The notes: generated by a model not told the origin, from the sequence alone. Shown: positions 17,443 to 26,003, numbered from the stretch's first letter. The stretch is 64,000 bases of DNA from Flavobacterium piscis (GCF_001686925.1 NZ_LVEN01000002.1:276017-340016); one strand, 5' to 3'. A program made the numbers and translations.

Positions 17443-17635
17443 AAATCGAAAATCTTCGTTTAGACTAAAATTACACTTTATTTTTTGATAAAAAGTTACA
17501 ATTTTTCTAAAATTTCTTACATCTAAACGATTTGTTTTTAGCAGATAATTTTCAAATAATGAAAAAATTTCGCCACGAATTCTCAGATTTTTTATTTAAC
17601 CTGTGCTTAATAATTCGTGAATTCGTCTCAAAAAA

Positions 17636-17663
17636 AAATGCGCTACTTTTAAGTAACGCATTT
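17636..17663 (-). terminator. terminator of gcvT
   Basis: AAATGCGTTACTT and AAGTAGCGCATTT form a stem with one mismatch and a 2-base-plus loop, followed by nine T on the minus strand. Confidence 0.85.
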
Positions 17664-17685
17664 CTAAAATTTTTATATTAAAAAA

Positions 17686-18768
17686 CTATTTCTTATAGAA
17701 AGGTAATTTTACCACTTTAGCCGGAACATCATTTTTTCTGATTCTAATAAAAATATCGCTATCAACAGCGCTATTGTTTACCGTAACATATCCTAAACCA
17801 ATCCCTTTATTCATAGAAGGCGACATCGTTCCAGAAGTTACAATACCAATTACTTCGCCAGCTGCATCAACAATTTCATAATCATGTCTTGGTACCGCAC
17901 GTTCCTGCATTTCAAAAGCCACTAATTTTTTAGTAACACCCGCTTCTTTCTGGTTTTTCAAACCTTCAGAATTGGTAAAATCTTTAGTAAACTTAGTAAT
18001 CCATCCCAATCCTGCTTCAAGAGGAGAAGTAGCATCATTAATATCGTTTCCGTACAAACAAAAGCCCATTTCAAGACGCAAAGTATCACGAGCCGCTAAT
18101 CCAATTGGTTTAATGCCAAAAGCTGCACCAGCCTCAAAAACTTTATTCCAGATCGCTTCAGCATCAGCATTTTTGCAGTAAATCTCAAATCCGCCAGAAC
18201 CTGTATAACCAGTTGCAGAGATAATTACATCATTAAAACCAGCAAAATCAGCCACTTCAAAATGGTAATAAGCAATTGCCGATAAATCTATAGAAGATAA
18301 AGGTTGCATAGCTTCAACCGCTTTTGGTCCCTGAATCGCCAATAAAGAGTAATCATCAGATAGGTTTTTCATATCAACACCCAAATCATTGTGCGATGAA
18401 ATCCAGTTCCAGTCTTTGTCAATATTCGAAGCATTTACAACCAGTAAATACTCTTCCTCTTTCATTTTATACACAATCAAATCATCCACAATTCCGCCTT
18501 CATTGTTAGGCAAACACGAATATTGCGCTCTGCCAATAGTCAAAGTCGAAGCATCATTCGAAGTTACTTTCTGAATCAAAGCCAAAGCATTTGGACCCGT
18601 CAACAAAAATTCACCCATATGCGAAACGTCAAAAACGCCCACACCAGTACGAACCGTTTCGTGTTCAGCGTTAATTCCCTCATAAGTAATAGGCATATTA
18701 TAACCCGCAAAAGGCAGCATTTTCGCTCCCAAACTCTCATGTATGTGCGTAAGCGCAGTATTTTTCAT
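17686..18768 (-). CDS. gcvT: glycine cleavage system T protein (aminomethyltransferase)
   Basis: GcvT transfers the aminomethyl carbon of glycine to tetrahydrofolate and releases ammonia. The 360-residue protein is full length. It has the N-terminal [13 protein letters not shown] folate-binding region, the catalytic-loop Asp in [30 protein letters not shown], and the C-terminal barrel with [21 protein letters not shown]. The other glycine cleavage genes (gcvP, gcvH) are not in this window, which is common in Bacteroidota. It has a clean terminator downstream. Confidence 0.96.
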   Translation of the reverse strand: MKNTALTHIHESLGAKMLPFAGYNMPITYEGINAEHETVRTGVGVFDVSHMGEFLLTGPNALALIQKVTSNDASTLTIGRAQYSCLPNNEGGIVDDLIVYKMKEEEYLLVVNASNIDKDWNWISSHNDLGVDMKNLSDDYSLLAIQGPKAVEAMQPLSSIDLSAIAYYHFEVADFAGFNDVIISATGYTGSGGFEIYCKNADAEAIWNKVFEAGAAFGIKPIGLAARDTLRLEMGFCLYGNDINDATSPLEAGLGWITKFTKDFTNSEGLKNQKEAGVTKKLVAFEMQERAVPRHDYEIVDAAGEVIGIVTSGTMSPSMNKGIGLGYVTVNNSAVDSDIFIRIRKNDVPAKVVKLPFYKK

Positions 18769-18850
18769 TGTGTTGTTTTATAAAATTGTTTCGCAAATTT
18801 ATTCAAAAAATATATAAAAATGATAGTCTAAATTATAAATTTCGCAATGA

Positions 18851-18936
18851 TTAGGAGCAATTTCCTGCTATCCGCTATATCTTTTGTTTTTTAAAGAAAA
18901 AAACAAAAGGATGCCGCTTCTATCAGAGCTAGGAAT
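18851..18936 (-). repeat. structured intergenic repeat, CCTAGCCCTGATAG family, copy 1
   Basis: On the minus strand the element reads TTCCTAGCTCTGATAGAAGC, then CATCC, a 12-base perfect hairpin (CTTTTGTTTTTT, loop of 5, complement; 18881-18909), then GATATAGCGGATAGCAGGAA. A second copy at 58466-58548 shares this outline. The ends can also pair (TTCCT with AGGAA). It lies upstream of gcvT in a gap without genes. Confidence 0.7.
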
Positions 18937-19035
18937 TTTACGAAACGAGAAATACTTTCTTCTTCAAATTTTATGTAACTTTAATCATCTAATTTTTTTA
19001 TTGTCAATGAAATTAAGATAAATATACGGGCATCA

Positions 19036-19105
19036 GCAAATTAAAAATCCGTTTTTATCCGCGTTTTTACGAAGTAAATCCGTTTTATCCGCGTTAGAAT
19101 TAACC
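19036..19105 (+). repeat. ATCCGCGTT direct repeats
   Basis: Two units of the type AAATCCGTTTT-ATCCGCGTT occur in direct succession (about 19048-19070 and 19076-19098). The sequence has no coding potential and is the last part of the gcvT-nnrD gap. Confidence 0.5.
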
Positions 19106-19150
19106 TAAATTCATAGATAATTAAAATATTATAATAGATAGATAAGCCAA

Positions 19151-19999
19151 ATGAAAGATCCGCGTTTAATTACAAAAGAAGAGATTTTAAAATTCTACAA
19201 ACCCATAAATCCTCACACACATAAAGGACTTCAGGGGCATGCTGTAATTATTGCGGGAAGTTACGGCAAAATAGGAGCGGCAGTTTTGGCATCAAAATCC
19301 TGTCTAAAATCAGGTTGCGGACTTGTAACTACGTTTACACCAAAATGCGGCTATCAAATCCTCCAGATTTCAATTCCCGAAGTTATGGTGGTCACTGATG
19401 AAAATGCTAATTTTATCACTAATATTCATTTTCCAATTCAGCCACAAGCCATCGCGATTGGTCCGGGAATAGGGCAGGAGTTGGGAACACAAAAAGCTTT
19501 ATTCGAATTTTTAAGAGTTAATAAAACACCTTTGGTTCTCGATGCCGATGCATTGAATATTTTATCTCAAAACCTTTCCTGGTTAGAATTAGTTCCCGAA
19601 AACACAATCATTACACCACACCCAAAAGAACTCGAACGCCTGATTGGCAAATGGAATTCAGAATCTGAAAAATTTCAAAAAACAATCGCTTTCTCCGAAA
19701 AATACAAAGTGATTATCGTCATGAAAGGCGCACCAACCTACATCATCAACAAAACCGAAATATACGAAAATACAACAGGAAACGCCGCACTAGCCACCGC
19801 AGGAAGCGGCGACACTCTAACTGGAATTATAACGAGTTTTGTAGCGCAGGGTTACGAACCCAGATACGCCGTAAAACTTGGCGTTTATCTTCATGGCTTA
19901 ACCGCCGACATTGCTTTACCACAAACCGGTTATCAATCGTTTATTGCTTCTGATATTATTGAGAATCTTGGAAAAGCGTTTTTGAGCTTGGGAACTTAA
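19151..19999 (+). CDS. nnrD: ADP/ATP-dependent NAD(P)H-hydrate dehydratase
   Basis: The enzyme repairs hydrated NADH and NADPH using a nucleotide as driving force. The 282-residue protein is a ribokinase-like YjeF_C domain. It contains [52 protein letters not shown] and the anion-hole motif [15 protein letters not shown]. The epimerase half (YjeF_N) often fused at the N-terminus is missing; the protein starts directly with the dehydratase, so the epimerase must be encoded elsewhere if present. The start ATG is 19151. The gene is flanked by repeats on both sides. Confidence 0.9.
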   Translation: MKDPRLITKEEILKFYKPINPHTHKGLQGHAVIIAGSYGKIGAAVLASKSCLKSGCGLVTTFTPKCGYQILQISIPEVMVVTDENANFITNIHFPIQPQAIAIGPGIGQELGTQKALFEFLRVNKTPLVLDADALNILSQNLSWLELVPENTIITPHPKELERLIGKWNSESEKFQKTIAFSEKYKVIIVMKGAPTYIINKTEIYENTTGNAALATAGSGDTLTGIITSFVAQGYEPRYAVKLGVYLHGLTADIALPQTGYQSFIASDIIENLGKAFLSLGT

Positions 20000-20004
20000 A
20001 AAAT

Positions 20005-20143
20005 TAACAGCAAAGTTCGCAAAGGTTTACGCAAGGTTCGCAAAGATTTTTTGTTGTAGCTTGTTGCATTCAGCTTGTCAGGCTGAGCGAAGTCGAAGCC
20101 CACGTTCCAATTGGCAAGTCCTTCGACTTCGCTCAGGATGACA
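20005..20143 (+). repeat. mosaic of CGCAAAG repeat and CTTCGACTTCGCTCAG palindrome
   Basis: The first part (20005-20050) repeats GCAAAGTTCGCAAAGG-like units. The second (20076-20143) is an imperfect palindrome whose arms are TGTCAGGCTGAGCGAAGTCG and the complement of TGTCATCCTGAGCGAAGTCG, around a 23-base centre. A single CTTCGACTTCGCTCAG arm recurs at 31388-31403. Confidence 0.7.
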
Positions 20144-20246
20144 TAAAATGAGAGTAAATCTGCAAAATCTGCGTGAACAAGAAAAAAAATCTAAAATCTA
20201 CCTTCTACAATCTAAAATCAAAAAAACGTAAGTTTGTAATATCAAA

Positions 20247-20290
20247 GATTAGAAACTTAGCAACTCAGTTTCTTAGCATCTTTGAATCTT
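20247..20290 (-). repeat. GATGCTAAG/TTGCTAAG repeat unit
   Basis: On the minus strand it reads AAGATTCAAAGATGCTAAG then ACTGAGTTGCTAAG. The same phrase with small changes occurs just after the DUF3037 gene (21455-21493) and just after the Crp-family gene (23686-23715). Here it is directly before the HipA-like kinase gene. Confidence 0.6.
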
Positions 20291-20297
20291 AAAAAAA

Positions 20298-21080
20298 ATG
20301 AAAAACAATTTCGATCTTAGAACGGTAAACGTTACCCGATATATAACGCCTTTGCGCGAAGGCGGTTCTTTACCCGCTTTGGCAGAAGCCGATGATGACT
20401 TTAAATACGTCCTAAAATTCAGAGGAGCCGGTCACGGCGTAAAAGCCCTAATAGCCGAATTAGTAGGCGGACAAATAGCAAAAGCCCTTAAATTACAATT
20501 ACCCGAATTGGTTTTCGCGAATCTCGATGAAGCTTTCGGGAGAAACGAGGGCGACGAAGAAATTCAGGATTTACTGCAAGGAAGTCAGGGATTAAATTTG
20601 GCGTTGCATTTCTTATCCGGTGCTATTACGTTCGATCCTGTTGTAACAACTGTAGATGCAAAACTAGCGTCGCAAATTGTTTGGCTGGATGCTTATATTA
20701 CCAATGTCGATCGTACATTCAGAAATACCAATATGCTGATTTGGCATAAAGAATTATGGCTTATTGATCACGGCGCATGTTTGTACTTTCACCATTCTTG
20801 GAACAATTGGGAGCAACATGCCAAAAGTCCTTTTGCATTGATAAAAGATCACGTTTTATTGCCACAAGCTTCACTTTTGAAAGAGGTCGACGCCGAATAT
20901 AAAGCACTTTTAACGCCCGAAATTCTGGTAGATATTGTAAATACAATTCCAGAAGAGTGGCTGCAATGGGAAGATACTGATGAAACTCCCGAAGCTTTGC
21001 GAAATGTATATTTACAGTTTTTGCAAACCAGATTAAACAATTCCGAAATCTTTGTAAATCAGGCTCAAAATGCAAGATAG
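20298..21080 (+). CDS. HipA-like protein kinase domain protein
   Basis: The 260-residue protein looks like a compact HipA-family kinase without the N-terminal HipA lobe. A lysine in KYVLKFRG (Lys40) matches the ATP-anchoring position. AELVGGQIAKALKL resembles the following helix. DAYITNVDRTFRNTNMLI provides a catalytic-loop Asp138 and Asn143 or Asn145, and WLIDHGACLYF holds an Asp157 equivalent to the metal-binding DFG Asp. HipA proteins phosphorylate aminoacyl-tRNA synthetases or other targets; the target here is unknown. No HipB-type antitoxin is present. Its last 11 bases overlap the DUF3037 gene, so the two are translationally coupled. Confidence 0.8.
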   Translation: MKNNFDLRTVNVTRYITPLREGGSLPALAEADDDFKYVLKFRGAGHGVKALIAELVGGQIAKALKLQLPELVFANLDEAFGRNEGDEEIQDLLQGSQGLNLALHFLSGAITFDPVVTTVDAKLASQIVWLDAYITNVDRTFRNTNMLIWHKELWLIDHGACLYFHHSWNNWEQHAKSPFALIKDHVLLPQASLLKEVDAEYKALLTPEILVDIVNTIPEEWLQWEDTDETPEALRNVYLQFLQTRLNNSEIFVNQAQNAR

Positions 21081-21453
21081 TCACTTATATGAGTATGCCG
21101 TAATTCGCGTAGTACCAAGAGTAGAACGCGAAGAATTCCTAAATATCGGAATCATTTTATTTTGTAAAAGAGCCAAATTTATAAAAGTATTGCACCACAT
21201 AAACGATGCTAAAATTGAAGCTTTATCAAACGATTTTGACATCGAACAACTGCATTGTAACATTGCCGCTTTAGAAAAAATTGTAAACGGAGCCAAAGAT
21301 GGCGGCCCAATTGGCGCAATGGATATTCCGGAACGTTTTCGGTGGTTAACCGCTATTCGAAGTTCAGCCATTCAAACTTCCCGACCTCATTCAGGATTAT
21401 CTCAGGACTTAGAAAAAACGATTCAGAGATTGTTTGAAGAATTAGTTCTTTAG
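21070..21453 (+). CDS. DUF3037 domain protein
   Basis: This 127-residue protein has the DUF3037 layout: an N-terminal YEYAVIRVVPRVEREEFLNIGIILF strand-helix region split by basic residues, a central helical part, and RFRWLTAIRSSAIQTSRPHSGL near the end. Function is unknown. Genes of this family are commonly found directly after a HipA-like kinase gene, as here, where the ATG (21070) lies inside the kinase frame. That suggests a two-protein module. The gene ends immediately before a cluster of dispersed repeats. Confidence 0.85.
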   Translation: MQDSHLYEYAVIRVVPRVEREEFLNIGIILFCKRAKFIKVLHHINDAKIEALSNDFDIEQLHCNIAALEKIVNGAKDGGPIGAMDIPERFRWLTAIRSSAIQTSRPHSGLSQDLEKTIQRLFEELVL

Positions 21454-21454
21454 A

Positions 21455-21684
21455 GGAAGGTTCTAAGATGCTGAGTTGCTAAGGTTCTAAGGCTCAAAGC
21501 AACATATGTTCAAAGGTTTTTTGTAGAGACGCACTGCATTGTGTCTAACTATCGTTTAAAAAAAATCTCGCAAAGACGCGGAGTCGCAAAGAATATAAAA
21601 CTTTGCGACTCCGCGTCTTTGCGAGATTAAAAAATAAAGCTTAGCGAACCTTGCGTAAAACCCTTGCGTTCCTTGCGGTTAAAC
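21455..21684 (+). repeat. repeat cluster with a 28-base perfect palindrome
   Basis: The cluster begins with GGTTCTAAGATGCTGAG and TTGCTAAGG units. It continues with a perfect inverted repeat, arms 21564-21591 and 21601-21628 (AATCTCGCAAAGACGCGGAG... and complement) around a 9-base A+T loop, and ends with CTTGCGTAAAACCCTTGCG-type units. Another copy of the palindrome, with one compensated base pair and one mismatch, lies at 23725-23789. No gene is present in this 339-base gap. Confidence 0.85.
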
Positions 21685-21716
21685 TGTACAGTTAAATTCA
21701 GCGCAAAATAAAAAAA

Positions 21717-21753
21717 TCATCCCCTGTAAGAATGTTAAACTTACAGAGGATGA
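21717..21753 (-). terminator. terminator of the pectate lyase gene
   Basis: TCATCCTCTGTAAG and CTTACAGGGGATGA pair with one mismatch around a 9-base loop, followed by seven T on the minus strand. Confidence 0.85.
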
Positions 21754-21792
21754 AAAACTAAACTAACTCATTTTTTTTCTGCGCGCCATCAA

Positions 21793-22902
21793 TTAAAATG
21801 ATCCACAGATATTACCGCCTAAAGTAGCTCCTGCATTTGCAGAAACATCAGCTTTAACAGCAGTTTTATCCAGTTTTACAATGGAATAAGGAGGAGTAAA
21901 AGCTGTTTTGTTTCCTGCCTGATTTCCAGATGTATTAGTGAAGACATTATCAACAGCAGTTACAGCTGTATAACCAGTCATTAAATCTATTGGAGTTTTT
22001 ACACCTTCAAAAACGTTGGCTTCCACACGAATATCTGCTTCAAAACCAGCAGCGATACATTTATTGTTTACAGTACTGTTGAAGAAGCTGTTTATGATAT
22101 GTACTTTTCCAAAACGTACTCTAGGCATTCTTTCCTTACATCCCGGTGCCCACCAGCATCTTGCAAAAGTAATTCTTAGTTTTCCGCGATCTCCCGTAGC
22201 ACCGTCGCTTGAACCAATTAAGTTAGAATATCTGTGATCATCAGATCCTCCTGAACCTCCTGCTTTTGGTGGTTTCAGGTAATGGAATTTAGAATACGTA
22301 ACTGAGATATAATCAGATTTGTTTTTGATGTCAAAGTTTCCGTCAACACCATCTCTAAATTCGCAGTGATCTACCCATACGTTTGTACATTCGTCAAGGA
22401 TTGCATTATCCCAACCATCAGTATCATAAGCACCAGGTCCTTCAAAAATAAGATTTCTGATGATTAAGTTTTTACATCTTTTGATGTTGATAATACCAGA
22501 TCCATCTTTAGTTTGATTAGTCGAAACTAATTTTGCACCATTAGCACCATAAATAGTTTTACCCGTTTGATCCTGAAATGACAATCTTGTCGTTACAGTA
22601 ATAGTACCGCTAACTTTGATCACTTTTACAGAACTGTTTTCAATTGCAGATTTCAACTGCGCATAAGTAGTAACATTTGTTTCAGCAGCTGATCCTCCAC
22701 CGGTTACACTTCCGTTTTGCGAGGCCCATCCCGGAACCTGTGCACAATTGCCAATTTTTGCTGTAAAACTACCAGAATTAGGTGTAGTTTCGATAATAGC
22801 ATTTTGATTGCCTTGGTCAGAAGCAATTTCATCAGAGTTGCAGCTTGCAAATCCTAATACAAGTGTTAAGGCTAACACTGTCCATGTTGATTTAATTTTC
22901 AT
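21793..22902 (-). CDS. pectate lyase family 1 (PL1), predicted lipoprotein
   Basis: The enzyme cleaves polygalacturonate by beta-elimination. The 369-residue protein has a lipoprotein signal (VLGFAS before Cys21); the following NSDE is similar to flavobacterial surface-export signals. The right-handed beta-helix carries the PL1 signatures CTNVWVDHCEFRDGVDGNFD (calcium-binding Asp residues) and CKERMPRVRFGKVHIINSFF (catalytic Arg). No carbohydrate-binding module or SusCD pair lies nearby, so it is a lone pectinase rather than part of a visible utilisation locus. It is transcribed away from a Crp-family gene, with a possible LacI-type operator in the shared gap. Confidence 0.92.
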   Translation of the reverse strand: MKIKSTWTVLALTLVLGFASCNSDEIASDQGNQNAIIETTPNSGSFTAKIGNCAQVPGWASQNGSVTGGGSAAETNVTTYAQLKSAIENSSVKVIKVSGTITVTTRLSFQDQTGKTIYGANGAKLVSTNQTKDGSGIINIKRCKNLIIRNLIFEGPGAYDTDGWDNAILDECTNVWVDHCEFRDGVDGNFDIKNKSDYISVTYSKFHYLKPPKAGGSGGSDDHRYSNLIGSSDGATGDRGKLRITFARCWWAPGCKERMPRVRFGKVHIINSFFNSTVNNKCIAAGFEADIRVEANVFEGVKTPIDLMTGYTAVTAVDNVFTNTSGNQAGNKTAFTPPYSIVKLDKTAVKADVSANAGATLGGNICGSF

Positions 22903-23047
22903 AATAATTAAGTTTGGTTAAATAGTTATTACTGCAAATCTGCTTATAATTAGTATGAAAAAAGTTGAACTTGTTCAATGTTTTGAAAATATTTTACTGT
23001 TAATTATGTATTTAACATATTTTAAATTACAAAAAGTATATTTTTAC

Positions 23048-23059
23048 GTAATCGATTAC
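23048..23059. promoter_or_regulatory. possible LacI-type operator palindrome GTAATCGATTAC
   Basis: A perfect 12-base palindrome centred on ATCGAT lies between the divergent pectate lyase and Crp-family genes. The form TAATCGATTA resembles LacI-family operators that have a central CG. It is 146 bases upstream of the pectate lyase start. No LacI gene is in this window, so the regulator is unassigned. Confidence 0.45.
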
Positions 23060-23117
23060 ATTATTTTCATTCATTCACCTACTTACGCCCCTGAGTAAGA
23101 ATAAAAGTAAAAACCAC

Positions 23118-23687
23118 ATGTATAAAAACCTACGCACAAGCATTGAACAAAAAATTCCATTGACCGATGAAGAATGGAAATTAGTTGTTGAAAAAGTCAA
23201 GTTCATTACACTCAAAAAAAATGAATTCCTGCAGATTCAGGATTCAAACAGTTCTTATGAAGGATTCATTTTAAAAGGCACTTTCAAAACTTACATTTTG
23301 AATGATAAGGGTACCGAAAGTGTTATTTTTTTCTCTTTCGAAAACGAATGGATGTGTGACCTCGAAAGTTTCTACCATCAAAAGCCAACAACCTACAACA
23401 TTAAGGCAATTGAAGACAGCGAAATCCTGGTGATTAACAAAACAAACAAAGCAATTTTATTTGAAGAAGTGCCCAAGCTAATCCAGTTTCATATCATTAT
23501 GGTCGAAAAAGCCAACATTGCCATTCAGCAAAGACTTATAGATGTGTTAAACAAAACTTCCAAACAAAGATATTTGGAGTTTATCGAAAAGTACGCTCAC
23601 AAAGTAGATAAAATCAATAACAGAAATTTATCTTCTTATCTTGGTGTATCGCACGAGTTTTTATCGAAAATTAAAAAGAGGTGCTAA
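23118..23687 (+). CDS. Crp/Fnr family transcriptional regulator
   Basis: This 189-residue protein has an N-terminal cyclic-nucleotide-binding-type beta barrel (about 20-115, with GFILKGTFKTYILNDKGTE) and a C-terminal helix-turn-helix (about 150-189, NNRNLSSYLGVSHEFLSKIKK). The ligand-pocket residues typical of cAMP binding (GE...RS/T) are not evident, and such Bacteroidota proteins often respond to unknown ligands. The HTH is near the C-terminus and the protein ends abruptly with KKRC. The final codons and stop lie at the start of a dispersed repeat, so the original C-terminus may have been replaced. It is divergent from the pectate lyase gene. Confidence 0.87.
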   Translation: MYKNLRTSIEQKIPLTDEEWKLVVEKVKFITLKKNEFLQIQDSNSSYEGFILKGTFKTYILNDKGTESVIFFSFENEWMCDLESFYHQKPTTYNIKAIEDSEILVINKTNKAILFEEVPKLIQFHIIMVEKANIAIQQRLIDVLNKTSKQRYLEFIEKYAHKVDKINNRNLSSYLGVSHEFLSKIKKRC

Positions 23688-23789
23688 GGTTCTGAGATGC
23701 TAAGATTCTAAGGTTTAAAAAAAAAATCTCGCAAAGACGCGAAGGCGCAAAGAAAATAAAACTTTGCGACTTCGCGTCTTTGCGAGATT
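23686..23789 (+). repeat. repeat cluster with second copy of the 28-base palindrome
   Basis: GGTTCTGAGATGCTAAG and GATTCTAAGG units are followed by arms 23725-23752 and 23762-23789. Compared with 21564-21628, a G-C pair has become A-T on both arms (CGGAG to CGAAG) and a T-A pair has become a mismatch. The cluster starts at the stop codon of the Crp-family gene. Confidence 0.85.
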
Positions 23790-23809
23790 AAAAAAACTTT
23801 GCAGCTAAA

Positions 23810-24358
23810 TTAAAAATCCAATATTCCTGAGAGGCATTCATTAGAAAAATGAAGAATTATATTTTCCTTTTCTGGATTTTCAATGACTAACAGATCATAA
23901 GGATTTAGATCGTATGCTGTCTCATTAATTTTAATAACCATTGTTTGTAAAGAAAATAGAATTATTATTTGAGCATTATAATGCTGATTACTGTTCGTGA
24001 TTTTTAGTTTATGATGGCTTATTTTTTCAGAAACCATCCAGTTAAAATCAATACCTTTTGTATAAGAAATCACTTCATCATCCGAATTAAATTCCATGAT
24101 TTGATATTTCTCATATATTTTTTTCTTTTTGTTTACCTCAATATCAAGAGAGTTATCAAGCATAACCAAAAAGCGATGATAGCCCTTAAAATTGGTAAAC
24201 TCTGAAGGCACTTTTTCTATTGTAGCACTGCTTATTCTAAATGCAAAATCTCTATCAGCATAGCTTGCTGTTTCCGGATATACCATATATTCATAGGTCA
24301 ATCCGCCACTCCAAATAGAGGCTTTGCTATCTTTTTTAGGCAAGAAGCTTATTTTCAT
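23810..24358 (-). CDS. HutD/Ves family cupin protein
   Basis: The 182-residue protein matches HutD/Ves, a bicupin-like family associated with histidine utilisation loci or cold-inducible Ves. Diagnostic pieces are WSGGLTYEYMVYPETASYADRDFAFRIS-like sequence at residues 17-43 (only partly quoted: WSGGLTYEY, FAFRISSATIE) and PSEFTNFKGYHRFLVML. The biochemical role is not established; it has been proposed to modulate Hut gene expression. The histidine ammonia-lyase candidate in this window lies 11 kb away, so no operon link exists. Confidence 0.83.
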   Translation of the reverse strand: MKISFLPKKDSKASIWSGGLTYEYMVYPETASYADRDFAFRISSATIEKVPSEFTNFKGYHRFLVMLDNSLDIEVNKKKKIYEKYQIMEFNSDDEVISYTKGIDFNWMVSEKISHHKLKITNSNQHYNAQIIILFSLQTMVIKINETAYDLNPYDLLVIENPEKENIILHFSNECLSGILDF

Positions 24359-24426
24359 TATGCTATTATTTTTAAATAAGAAATCAAATACGCTAACCTT
24401 TTAATAATTCATTTAGCCCCGATTTA

Positions 24427-24462
24427 AAAAAACGTAGTGTCTTTGTGTCTTCGTGGCAAAAC
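24427..24462 (-). repeat. GACACAAAG-type dispersed repeat
   Basis: On the minus strand it reads TTTTGCCACGAAGACACAAAG then ACACTACG. It matches the phrase GCCACGAAGGCACAAAG in the thrA-thrB gap (32404-32430). It lies directly after the GNAT gene. Confidence 0.6.
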
Positions 24463-24465
24463 CTT

Positions 24466-24972
24466 TTAAATCTTCTTCTCTAAATAAATAAACTCCAAAG
24501 GCTTATCAGAAATATTAATATGAATATCGCTTGAAGGAAAAGGTTCTCTTTTGCCAGTATCCACATAACCATGACGTTTGTACCATGCAATAAGTTCTGT
24601 ACGAACCGAAACAACCGTCATACTAAGAGTAAACAATGCTAAACTTTTAGCATGATTTTCGGCTTCAGCCAACATCTTTTTCCCGATTCCGCTATTTTGT
24701 AATTCAGGAGAAACGGTTAACATTCCCACATATAATTGATGCTCTTTTTCCACCAACAAAACCGACCCAATAATTTGATCGTTCTCAGTAAATTTCAGAA
24801 ATGTATTTTTAGAATCTAAAATAATTTCAGTTAATTCTTCTTCGGTGGTTCTTTTTCCTTCTAATAAATGAGCTTCTGTAGTCCAGCCTTTTTTAGAAGT
24901 TTCTCCTCTGTATGCGGAGTTTATTAATATGTTTAATGACGGAATGTCTTGTAATGTTGCTTTTGTAATCAT
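24466..24972 (-). CDS. GNAT family N-acetyltransferase
   Basis: The 168-residue protein has an N-terminal ATLQDIPSLNILINSAYRG helix pair, a central beta-sheet, and the acetyl-CoA binding loop in VSPELQNSGIGKKMLAEAE (motif A, Q/RxxGxG/A). WYKRHGYVDTGKREPF near the end is typical of the fold. The substrate is unknown. An upstream in-frame TTG (25029) would add 19 residues that do not fit the family, so I use the ATG at 24972. It is followed by a short repeat. Confidence 0.88.
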   Translation of the reverse strand: MITKATLQDIPSLNILINSAYRGETSKKGWTTEAHLLEGKRTTEEELTEIILDSKNTFLKFTENDQIIGSVLLVEKEHQLYVGMLTVSPELQNSGIGKKMLAEAENHAKSLALFTLSMTVVSVRTELIAWYKRHGYVDTGKREPFPSSDIHINISDKPLEFIYLEKKI

Positions 24973-25072
24973 GGTAATATTGTGCGTTTTTAATATTTGA
25001 ATAGCCTCCCGCTTTAGCTGGAAAAACAAAATTATGATATTTAGGATTGGCTTTAGCCGAAATTATAGTAAG

Positions 25073-25357
25073 TTATTTTGTTTTTCTATTGATTAAATAA
25101 CAATAAGTAAAATGAGCTGCTAAAACTAAAGTCATTCCAATGTTCCAATAGATGTGAAAGTAATCAAAGTAGTAGTAAAATCCACAATAATTTTCAATAG
25201 CTTCTCCCGGTAAACGAAAATAAAGAGGAAATACAATTAAAAAAAGTGATAGAAATATTGATAGAATTATAAAACGGCCATATTTAATTTTAAAGTGATC
25301 CGCAATGCCATAACATAGCATTTGGATAATTAATATTATAAGGAAAAACTTCTCCAT
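25073..25357 (-). CDS. small predicted three-helix membrane protein
   Basis: I do not recognise this 94-residue protein. It has hydrophobic segments at about 3-18, 29-48 and 67-88, with a Tyr-rich loop (CGFYYYFDYFHIYW) between the second and third. The loop is presumably exposed and the C-terminus (NRKTK) is basic. It is the last gene of a leftward row of small unknown genes (25073-26750). No domain is identifiable by eye. Confidence 0.6.
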   Translation of the reverse strand: MEKFFLIILIIQMLCYGIADHFKIKYGRFIILSIFLSLFLIVFPLYFRLPGEAIENYCGFYYYFDYFHIYWNIGMTLVLAAHFTYCYLINRKTK

Positions 25358-25420
25358 AGTTTAAATTTTATTGGCAAAGCAAGTGCATTTCCTATTAAAT
25401 AAAGCAATTAAAAAGAAGGT

Positions 25421-25999
25421 TTAATTAATGTAGAAATACGTTGTATTCTCTAAAATTTTATTTTTTTTAGTTTGAAAAAGTACATTTTCGCTTATTTTTT
25501 CTTTATCAATGTAAATTTTTCCTTGTTTAAATTGACCAGATATGTTTATTTTTCCAAACTTCTTATTATCGAGGAATATGATACTGTCATTTATTTTGTA
25601 ATTTCCATAATGATGAGTTCGTCCTCCCCAGCTTCCACTTTTAATGATATATTTTCCATCTTCTTTTAAGTCGATAATTAATCCATTTCCGCTGGCGTGA
25701 ATGTATGTTTTAGAATTTTCTAAATTTTCATAATAGAGATAAAGCCCTAAAGTAAAAAGAATAATGAAAGAAGCTAAAAAAGTTGGAAGTAAATTATAAA
25801 TGTTTTTATGCTTTTTGAAAATTTTAAAATTTTCAGGAATTACATTTGATAATAAGATAATTTCTAAAACGCCTAAAATGATGTAGAAAAAAGGAGCAAA
25901 AACATTATCTGCCTGATATGATCTGTAAAGGATAAAAATAAATAATCCTCCCACAATAGTAAGTTGAATTATTCTTTTAGTCTGGTTTTTCTCTGCCAT
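25421..25999 (-). CDS. predicted membrane protein of unknown function
   Basis: The 192-residue protein starts MAEKNQTKRIIQLTIVGG and has about three transmembrane segments (roughly 10-28, 36-52 and 68-92 counted from this start), then a soluble C-terminal half with alternating Gly/Lys (GRTHHYGNYKINDSIIFLD), suggesting a small beta domain. A TTG 27 bases upstream would overlap the preceding gene and is less likely. The ATG at 25999 follows the stop of the upstream gene by only four bases, consistent with one operon. No function can be assigned. Confidence 0.62.
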   Translation of the reverse strand: MAEKNQTKRIIQLTIVGGLFIFILYRSYQADNVFAPFFYIILGVLEIILLSNVIPENFKIFKKHKNIYNLLPTFLASFIILFTLGLYLYYENLENSKTYIHASGNGLIIDLKEDGKYIIKSGSWGGRTHHYGNYKINDSIIFLDNKKFGKINISGQFKQGKIYIDKEKISENVLFQTKKNKILENTTYFYIN

Positions 26000-26003
26000 T
26001 AGA

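Noticed and set aside
21455..21684. Possible CRISPR array
   Set aside because: Units are degenerate, unequal and palindromic; no constant repeat/unique spacer pattern or cas genes are present.
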